From positions 1 to 60,791 of the forward strand of contig ONCK01000016.1 in assembly GCA_900316315.1 (NCBI GenBank): 60,791 bases of DNA, written 5' to 3'. Below, piece after piece: positions 55,188 to 60,791 of this stretch. The number at the start of each line of letters is the position of its first letter. The first letter of the stretch is position 1. The DNA is from an uncultured Prevotellaceae bacterium. GTDB lineage: Bacteria > Bacteroidota > Bacteroidia > Bacteroidales > Bacteroidaceae. Under the pieces are notes generated by a model. It ran no database searches. It was not told the origin of the DNA and saw only the letters and a list, made by a program, of their open reading frames with translations. The position numbers were made by a program, and so were the translations under genes.

Positions 55188-56465
55188 TGTTTTATGATTT
55201 AAGTGATGTTTATGGTTCATCCAAAATTTGTTTGCAAAGGTAATAAAAAGAAGCGGGATGAGATAGTACAATATGATTTTTAATAGTATTCTGAGGTTAT
55301 TGTCCCCATCCTGTATAATGGATTTGACAGATTGCCCATCTGAGAGCGTCGGCAAGTCATGGCCGCTCCACTTGCCCAATATAGTACCACCATGAAGAAG
55401 GATGAGACCTGGATTGCTGCGTACCATTGTCTTGAGCACCGTAGCGTCACAGAAGTATATCGGATACTCTGCACCTGTATAGTAGATCCACTTGTCTACC
55501 GACGACATACTGCTCGCAGTCAAGGCATAAAAGCGGTATTTATGATCCAGACAGTAGTCATTAAGTGCATTAATCTCGTCTACCGGTACCCTATTGGCCT
55601 GGTCAAAAGTCGGGCTGATGAGCATCATCGTATATCCGGTATCAGCTAGCAGTGAGTCCGTAAGATCATTGCCCAGAGTGTCACACACAGAGAAGTCAGT
55701 TATCGGAGGGACGTAGCCCTCCTTGACCAGTTTTTTCTCCGTTGAGATATAGGTCCACGTGCTATCGGGATAATTGTCTATGGTGAAGCGCTGTCTCCGT
55801 CCGTTTTTCTCCAACCAGAAAGTCGTCTCGTACTCAGGCTCAGCCGCTCCTTCCGGAATTAACATTGCCTTGGGGATATTGACTCCCACCTTGTAGGGAC
55901 GGAAGTCCGCCAACGGCAGATAGTAGTTATTATAGAGACTGACAAAGAGGATGAAGAGGATGCTATACATGCTGACCAACCAGTGCAAGGAGACCCCTAT
56001 CAGCTTGTGAGTAGTCGCATAGGTATAACGGTAGACGATGGCACAGCCCAGGAGCACAAGATTTTTGACAAAGGTCTGTCCGTTGGTCAGATGTATGGCG
56101 TCGCCAAAACAACCGCAGTCACTTACCGGATGCCAGATGAGAATAAAGAGCGTGACAAGCGTCATCAGCCCTATAAAGATCAGGGTTAGATAACTTGTGA
56201 AGCGCCGACGGATACCAAAGAAGAGATAAATACCCAGCAAGAACTCCACGCTGCAGAGCATCACGGCTATTGCCGTGAGCATGTCTTGTGACAACAGAGA
56301 CGGGACGTCAAAGTAGATCAGGTAGTCCTGCAGCTTGTACACCGTGCCCTTGGGATCGATAGCCTTGGTCACACCGCTCAGCAGCAGCGTCAGAGACAGA
56401 ATCATGCGGGCCGCCCATGCGCCGCCTTGATAGTATAGATTGGACTTAGACCTGGACCTCGGCAT
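54429..56465 (-). CDS. DoxX/MauE-type membrane protein, open in frame into tpiA
   Basis: One 678-residue reading frame. Residues 1-426 form a membrane protein: helices at about 17-35, 60-80, 88-112, 130-148 and 160-180, the DoxX/MauE motif SDCGCFGD after the third helix, a large soluble region (about 183-395) with a thioredoxin-like pattern but no CxxC, and a last helix ([18 protein letters not shown]). Six helices put both ends in the cytosol. In other Bacteroidales this gene and tpiA are adjacent but separate; here [17 protein letters not shown] leads straight into the isomerase. Whether a fusion is made, or only the internal start is used, cannot be told from sequence. It follows DUF1599 by 15 bases. 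Confidence 0.8.
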   Translation of the reverse strand: MPRSRSKSNLYYQGGAWAARMILSLTLLLSGVTKAIDPKGTVYKLQDYLIYFDVPSLLSQDMLTAIAVMLCSVEFLLGIYLFFGIRRRFTSYLTLIFIGLMTLVTLFILIWHPVSDCGCFGDAIHLTNGQTFVKNLVLLGCAIVYRYTYATTHKLIGVSLHWLVSMYSILFILFVSLYNNYYLPLADFRPYKVGVNIPKAMLIPEGAAEPEYETTFWLEKNGRRQRFTIDNYPDSTWTYISTEKKLVKEGYVPPITDFSVCDTLGNDLTDSLLADTGYTMMLISPTFDQANRVPVDEINALNDYCLDHKYRFYALTASSMSSVDKWIYYTGAEYPIYFCDATVLKTMVRSNPGLILLHGGTILGKWSGHDLPTLSDGQSVKSIIQDGDNNLRILLKIILYYLIPLLFITFANKFWMNHKHHLNHKTMRQKIVAGNWKMNMNLQDGINLAKEINETLKADKPNCGVVICTPFIHLASVAPLLDKSLVKLGAENCADKAKGAYTGEVSAEMVKSTGADYVILGHSERRQYYHETPEILKEKVQLALQNGLKIIFCIGETLEEREANKQNEVVKAELDGSVYGLSAEEWKNIVLAYEPIWAIGTGKTATADQAEEMLAYIRSTVAEKYGKAVAEETTILYGGSCKPSNAKELFAKPDIDGGLIGGASLKAADFKGIIDAWK
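55235..55242 (-). promoter_or_regulatory. Candidate tpiA promoter (-7 box) inside the membrane-protein coding region
   Basis: TACCTTTG on the minus strand, 47 bases before the tpiA ATG and within the codons for ITFANK. No clear -33 box. Confidence 0.45.
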
Positions 56466-56480
56466 CAGCGCGAACAGGGC

Positions 56481-57026
56481 TTAGGACTTTTCGATAACCA
56501 GCTTGATGAGGGCAAATACGGCGTAGTTGATCATATCCTGGTAGTTGGCATCGATACCCTCTGATACCAGTGTATTACCGCCCAGCTCTTCTATCTGCTT
56601 GGTGCGGTATATCTTCATCAGGATAAGGTCTGTATACGAACTAATTCTCATGCCACGCCAAGCTTCATCGTAGTCATGATTTTTTTTGACCATAAGCTGA
56701 TAGGTCGCCTCCGCATATTTGTCATAGAGTTTCAGTGCCTCTTCCTCTGTAGTATTGAAGTCTACGTCCGGCTTAAGTTCTAACTGAATAAGACCGATGA
56801 GTCCATAGTTGACGATACCCATAAACTCTGCCGCAGATCCCTCGTGAATCTCTGCTGCACCTTTTTCATTGATTGACCGGATGCGTTTAGCCTTGATATA
56901 TAGCTGGTCTGTGAGACTTGGGATGCGCAGTATGCGCCACGCAGGGCCATAGTCGTGCAATTTCTTCTCAAAGAGCGCACGGCACATCTGCATCACTTGC
57001 TTAAATTCCTGATCCGTATTTGCCAT
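56481..57026 (-). CDS. DUF1599 protein
   Basis: 181 residues from the ATG at 57026. Two similar halves, each with an H-D-Y-G/D-E-A-W-R core (LHDYGPAWRILRIPSLTDQL and NHDYDEAWRGMRISSYTDLI) and an I-x-N-Y-G/A element, i.e. an internal duplication. The family DUF1599 has no assigned function (a nucleotide pyrophosphohydrolase-like role has been proposed for similar all-alpha folds). First gene before the DoxX-tpiA frame, with its own promoter box. Confidence 0.88.
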   Translation of the reverse strand: MANTDQEFKQVMQMCRALFEKKLHDYGPAWRILRIPSLTDQLYIKAKRIRSINEKGAAEIHEGSAAEFMGIVNYGLIGLIQLELKPDVDFNTTEEEALKLYDKYAEATYQLMVKKNHDYDEAWRGMRISSYTDLILMKIYRTKQIEELGGNTLVSEGIDANYQDMINYAVFALIKLVIEKS

Positions 57027-57330
57027 AGTCTGGGTATATCTGATTTGCAAAGATAACAAATATCCGACGTTTCCGAAGCCTATAGTGGTGAAAACTTGCT
57101 ATTCTTCTGACAAATAGGGCCGTTTGTTTCCACAGAGGAAACTCTATCTGCGACTTCCGACGTATCATCATAACACAGCGCCTTGCGTCAGTCCAGTCAC
57201 GGTCTTGTCTGCCTCAGACCTCCTTTACTTGTCCCTTCTCACGCCAGTCTGCCTTGTCTCACGACACAGCATCGTCATACCGGCCAGATTGATACTCCAG
57301 CTCGTGACAAGAGAGATGCTACCGGAGAGG
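57027..57330. other. Stretch between the TonB receptor end and DUF1599 start
   Basis: 304 bases with the DUF1599 promoter box at 57048-57055 and a weak hairpin GTTTCC/GGAAAC at 57126-57142. Nothing else is seen. Confidence 0.5.
57048..57055 (-). promoter_or_regulatory. -7 box of the DUF1599-tpiA transcript
   Basis: TATCTTTG on the minus strand, 21 bases before the DUF1599 ATG at 57026. Confidence 0.6.
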
Positions 57331-59733
57331 TCAAAACTCAAGGAGGAATCGCAAATTGAGCATGCGGCCCGTGAGGTAGTTGGGAACGGCATACTGATAA
57401 TTGTTGACGTCAGTGACCCAGTAATAGGAATTGACATTGTTGATACCCAGCACATTGAAGCAGTCAAGTCCGAGCCAGGCATTTTTGAGACCGTAGGGAC
57501 TGGCCTTGTGTCGGCCGGAAACAGGACGCCGATAGAGGCAGTAGCTGAGGCCGATGTCAACGCGTCGGTATGCGGGGGCACGAAACTGCGTCTGCGCCAG
57601 ACCACTGTGAGGCGGTCCGAAGGGAAGTCCGTCAGCAAGGCTGCCCTTGAGCGTAAGCGTCCAGCGGTCGGTACCAGGGAAATAGTCGGTAAAGTAGAGA
57701 TTGATATTGTACCGCTGGTCCGTAGGCAAAGATATTGTCTGACCGTGGAGCCGCTGCTTGGCCGTCATAAAGCCAAGGGTAATCCATGAGTCGGTGCCGG
57801 GAACGAACTCACCGAAGAGCTTGAAGTCAATACCTGCCGTGTAGCCAGTGCCAATATTGCCGCCATAGTAGACGATCCGCATATTGTCTATATTGTAAGG
57901 GATAAGGTGGCGCAGATTCTTGTAGTAGATTTCAGAGGAAAAGCGGAAGGGACGGTTGAGCATGCGGAACTGATAATCACCTCCGATGATGATCTGTACA
58001 GACTGCTGCGACTTGATATCATGGTTGAGACTGACACTGGTATTGCCGCCGACGGTAGTCGTGTCTCGGAGTTCCTTGTAGAAGGGGGCTTGATAGTACA
58101 GACCACCAGCGATGCGAAAGGTAAAGTCTTCGTTCCACGAAGGTATCATCGCAAGGCTGACACGCGGGGAGACGAGCCATTCGTCATTCCAGTCCCAGTG
58201 GCTGGCGCGCAGGCCGTAGTTGAGCGTATAGCGCCCCGACTTGGTCGTCCACTTATAAGTGTCCTGGAGATACATCTCCCAGCGCTTGGTATCAATGTCG
58301 GTCTTGGCGCGGAGCTGATAGACCATCTGGAAGCGATCCTGGAAATGTGGAATATTGTACCCAGAGCTGTCACGCTTCTCCCACTCAACCGAATTTTCCT
58401 TGACCGTCTGTGCCGTAAATCCGATGCCACTCTGTATCTGGTGACTGCCGACCTGCGTACGGAGGGCCAGTCCGGTATGGAGCACATTGGCGTGGAGGAA
58501 ATTGCGGGCGTGCTCCATGTAGGTGCCGACGCCGAGCTGCGACTGAGAAGCGGTCTCATTGAGCCAATACTGTCCGCTGATATCATAAGTCTCCTGCTCC
58601 TTGGTCGTATAGGCCGAGGAAATCCAGCTGAGCGTCGTACGCTTACCAAAACGGTAGCTGAGATTGAGCGAGCCAAAGAGCGTACGGAAGAGGTCACGCT
58701 CCTTGCCATCAAAATAGACACGGAAGGTGCGGGCATCTTCCTGGGTGCCGAATTTGGTTTCACGGTCCTCGGGGCGGAAGTTGTAGTGATTCTCGCTGAT
58801 ATTACCGATAAACTCGATACTCAGTCGGTCTGTGGGACGCCATGAGGTGAAATTCTGATAGTCGACAAAGTTGGGCTTGTACTCGCCATGGGTGTCCATG
58901 GAGCCCAGCAGGTAGCGGGTCGTCTTGTAGCGCAAGCCGTTCATCATAGAGAATTTTTTGTTTCCCACGCCGAGATAGGCGTCAGCACCAAGGAGAGACG
59001 CACCCACGCTGGCCTCAAAATGTTCGGGCCGCTTGTACTGGATATCCAGGACCGAACTCATGCGGTCGCCATAGCGGGCGGGAAATCCGCCGGCCGAGAA
59101 GTTGATGTCCTGCACCATGTTGGGATTGATGACAGAGAGGCCCTCCTGCTGGCCAGAACGGATAAGCAAGGGACGATAGACCTCGACGCCATTGAGATAG
59201 ACACAGTTCTCATCGTAGCTCCCGCCGCGTACATTGTATTGACTGGAAATCTCACTGTGGGTACTGACGCCCATCTGAGTAGAGACAAGTTCCTCTACGG
59301 CATTGCCGGTCGTGGAGGGCATCAGTCGCGTATGCTTACTGTCGATACGCTGCATCTGGTCTGTCTGGCGCCGTATGGCGCTCACTTTCACCTCGCCGAG
59401 ACTCGTGGCAGAGGAGACGATTTTCATATTGAGCACGGTACTATCCTGAGGCGCGACAATCTTAAACTTGCGCGTCCTGTAGCCGACAAGAGAACAGATG
59501 AGGGTGAGCGAGTCACGTGACTGACAGGAGACATGGTAGAGGCCCTTGGTATCGCTCATACCATAAGCCGGCTGCCCATCCACGTGGATAAGGGCAAACG
59601 AGACAGGCTTGTCGTACTCGTCGGTCACTTTGCCCTTGATGGTGACGGTATGCTGAGCGGTAGCACCGAGAGGCAAACACAATAGGAGCAGGCCACAGAC
59701 AGAGGCAAGAAGAGCTGATACAATAGTTTTCAT
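57331..59733 (-). CDS. TonB-dependent outer-membrane receptor with N-terminal carboxypeptidase-like domain
   Basis: 800 residues from the ATG at 59733 (or 59736). Signal peptide (SALLASVCGLLLLCLPLGATA-QHT), CarbopepD_reg-like beta domain (IKGKVTDEYDKPVSFALIHV), TonB plug (STQMGVSTHSEISSQYNVRGG; VQDINFSAGGFPARYGDRMS), then a 22-strand barrel ending in Phe. The frame continues 73 codons upstream without resembling a protein. It is TonB-energised import of an unknown ligand; no SusD partner is next to it, so a SusCD glycan system is unlikely. Nitroreductase lies 140 bases upstream. Confidence 0.9.
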   Translation of the reverse strand: MKTIVSALLASVCGLLLLCLPLGATAQHTVTIKGKVTDEYDKPVSFALIHVDGQPAYGMSDTKGLYHVSCQSRDSLTLICSLVGYRTRKFKIVAPQDSTVLNMKIVSSATSLGEVKVSAIRRQTDQMQRIDSKHTRLMPSTTGNAVEELVSTQMGVSTHSEISSQYNVRGGSYDENCVYLNGVEVYRPLLIRSGQQEGLSVINPNMVQDINFSAGGFPARYGDRMSSVLDIQYKRPEHFEASVGASLLGADAYLGVGNKKFSMMNGLRYKTTRYLLGSMDTHGEYKPNFVDYQNFTSWRPTDRLSIEFIGNISENHYNFRPEDRETKFGTQEDARTFRVYFDGKERDLFRTLFGSLNLSYRFGKRTTLSWISSAYTTKEQETYDISGQYWLNETASQSQLGVGTYMEHARNFLHANVLHTGLALRTQVGSHQIQSGIGFTAQTVKENSVEWEKRDSSGYNIPHFQDRFQMVYQLRAKTDIDTKRWEMYLQDTYKWTTKSGRYTLNYGLRASHWDWNDEWLVSPRVSLAMIPSWNEDFTFRIAGGLYYQAPFYKELRDTTTVGGNTSVSLNHDIKSQQSVQIIIGGDYQFRMLNRPFRFSSEIYYKNLRHLIPYNIDNMRIVYYGGNIGTGYTAGIDFKLFGEFVPGTDSWITLGFMTAKQRLHGQTISLPTDQRYNINLYFTDYFPGTDRWTLTLKGSLADGLPFGPPHSGLAQTQFRAPAYRRVDIGLSYCLYRRPVSGRHKASPYGLKNAWLGLDCFNVLGINNVNSYYWVTDVNNYQYAVPNYLTGRMLNLRFLLEF

Positions 59734-59872
59734 CATCTTATCTAACGCGTAAAAACCGCTTTTAGTATTCCGCTTTGCCAAAAAGTGTATGCAACATCCA
59801 CGCCGCAAGCCGTCGGGCGCCCTGCAGAGAGCGACTGAAGCCTTATGGGCAAGGTGGATCGGCGATATGCCA

Positions 59873-60481
59873 CTACTTGGCGGGATAGCCAACCGGATGA
59901 TTGAGGAGAAGGACATCCTGATCTCCCAGGCGCAGCTGCTGCCTGAGAGCATCTATATCCATGGTGGCACGCGGCACCGTGGCGAGGCCAAGAGCTGTGC
60001 AAGCCAGACAGATGTTCTCGCTGACATAGCCGGCGTCCATCGCCCCATACTCACGGCGTGGCTTGCGAAACTTGCCAAGACGGCTGACAAGTACCAGACA
60101 AACGGGTGCAGACTTGGCGAAATCTTGACGACCGGCCACCCGGGGACGCAAATCCTCCTTGACCACGAGCTCGAGAGCCTGCTGATCAGGATCATATCGG
60201 TACGCCCCGTCGGGCAGGCAGACATAGACACAGATATCTTGGGCATTGATTGCACTGGGAGCCGTGATGCGACGCTCTGCAGGACGATTGTAACCACACG
60301 CAGCCCAGAGTAAAGTGCTCAATGTCTGCTTATCTATCGTCTTCTTGGCATAAGCTCGCTCGCTTTTCCGCTGTTGAAGAGCCTGCATCAGCGTCATTTG
60401 CGAAGATTTCTGAGGCTGAGGATCTGGAAGTCGGATACTCGTCTGCGCAGATGCAGCCCAACCGATACATAAAAAACACAA
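59873..60481 (-). CDS. Secreted nitroreductase-family protein, unusual TTG start
   Basis: 202 residues from a TTG at 60481-60479; no ATG can serve, because a TGA lies 5 codons upstream in frame. GAGGG stands 9 bases before the TTG, a rare Shine-Dalgarno here. The start CFLCIGWAASA-QTS is the end of a signal peptide. The rest is a SagB/nitroreductase-like FMN fold: LMQALQQRKSERAYAKK, LLWAACGYNRP, FAKSAPVCLVLVSR, AGYVSENICLACTALGLATV. It is either exported or has lost the beginning of its signal. Confidence 0.75.
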   Translation of the reverse strand: MCFLCIGWAASAQTSIRLPDPQPQKSSQMTLMQALQQRKSERAYAKKTIDKQTLSTLLWAACGYNRPAERRITAPSAINAQDICVYVCLPDGAYRYDPDQQALELVVKEDLRPRVAGRQDFAKSAPVCLVLVSRLGKFRKPRREYGAMDAGYVSENICLACTALGLATVPRATMDIDALRQQLRLGDQDVLLLNHPVGYPAK

Positions 60482-60658
60482 AAGACAAATCCCTCAATTC
60501 CGCAACCCTATTAAAAGTCTCAGTTCATTGCAGCCCAGATCATCAGAAATGTGCTTTTCCTTGTTCAGACAGACTTTTTGCCATGTACGGGCTGACATGT
60601 GCGTATAATGCCTCCTTACCCCCATCAGGGAGATTACATTGTAAGCCCTCCAAAACTT

Positions 60659-60791
60659 TTAGTTTATCCGTAGCTGGCCTCTCTTTAGAATACCAAGCAG
60701 CAAGGCCATGTCAAGCAGCAGGGAGTTGAGTTTAATGGCTGGGGCATGCACATAGACACTGCCGGTCTTACTCGTATAGGCTATGCTCAGG
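60659..60791 (-). CDS. Possible C-terminal end of a gene running off the right edge
   Basis: Open frame from the window edge to a TAA at 60659; 43 residues containing KTGSVYVHAPAIKLNSLLLD and ALLLGILKRG. No known family recognised. It may be chance; a 180-base gap separates it from the nitroreductase. Confidence 0.3.
   Translation of the reverse strand, partial: LSIAYTSKTGSVYVHAPAIKLNSLLLDMALLLGILKRGQLRIN

Noticed and set aside
57331-59952. Longer start of the TonB receptor at 59952
   Set aside because: The extra 73 residues lack a signal pattern, whereas the MKTIVSALLA start gives a clean signal peptide.
1-60791. CRISPR arrays, rRNA operons, insertion sequences, prophage genes
   Set aside because: No regularly spaced direct repeats, no rRNA core sequences and no transposase, integrase or phage motifs were found.

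Overview
The window is a 60.8 kb chromosomal segment of a Bacteroidota bacterium, most likely order Bacteroidales (a Prevotellaceae-like lineage is plausible but not proven). The reasons are the gene neighbourhoods (parA-parB-DUF5683-lytic transglycosylase-relA; DUF177-rpmF-fabH-era-der; serC-serA-DUF1015; DUF1599-DoxX/MauE-tpiA-SPOR-folE), families largely confined to this phylum (DUF3575, DUF4421, DUF5683, LolA-like, CarbopepD-TonB receptors), the near absence of Shine-Dalgarno sequences, and promoters of the Bacteroidota type (TTTG, 19-21 bases, TAnnTTTG), seen best before parA, tRNA-Asp and the LolA-like gene. No rRNA, CRISPR array, prophage or insertion sequence was recognised.

Layout. 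1-8 kb: start of a DUF3575 outer-membrane protein gene, a remnant of an AraC regulator, ppdK, then the minus-strand group pheS - hypothetical - coiled-coil protein - zapA - rny. 8.9-15.2 kb: plus-strand parA, parB, DUF5683, mltD-like and relA/spoT. 15.6-27.0 kb: a minus-strand locus read here as a peptidoglycan/MurNAc salvage system: metallophosphoesterase-PQQ propeller protein, split amidase with a golvesin-type insert, DUF5009 membrane protein (possible MurNAc transporter), MurQ etherase, a serine hydrolase-GDSL fusion and a GH78 glycosidase. 27.3-37.4 kb: plus strand, LolA-like protein, then a run of glycosyltransferases, an oxidoreductase, DUF4421, a uracil-DNA-glycosylase-like protein, recR, GNAT, tRNA-Asp, engB and folB. 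37.6-41.0 kb: serC-serA-DUF1015. 41.3-42.5 kb: tRNA-Arg and tRNA-Gly. 42.9-48.9 kb: TPR protein, lipoprotein, der, era, fabH, rpmF, DUF177. 49.8-52.9 kb: BASS transporter divergent from dnaG. 53.1-60.8 kb: folE, SPOR protein, tpiA fused in frame to a DoxX/MauE membrane protein, DUF1599, a TonB receptor, a nitroreductase and a possible partial gene at the edge.

Most genes are housekeeping: chromosome segregation and division (ParAB, ZapA), stringent response (RelA/SpoT), ribosome-assembly GTPases (EngB, Der, Era), replication and repair (DnaG, RecR), serine, folate/pterin and fatty-acid synthesis. The accessory part is the salvage locus, whose parts fit one job: release of the sugar-peptide by amidases, uptake, and cleavage of MurNAc-6-P by MurQ.

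The points most worth a second look are the open reading frame that joins the DoxX/MauE protein to triose-phosphate isomerase without a stop; a family of four ~45-95 bp dispersed repeats confined to long gene-free regions; a 48-base exact copy of an internal piece of serA stranded in a gene-free region 10 kb away; and the domain architectures of the salvage locus.
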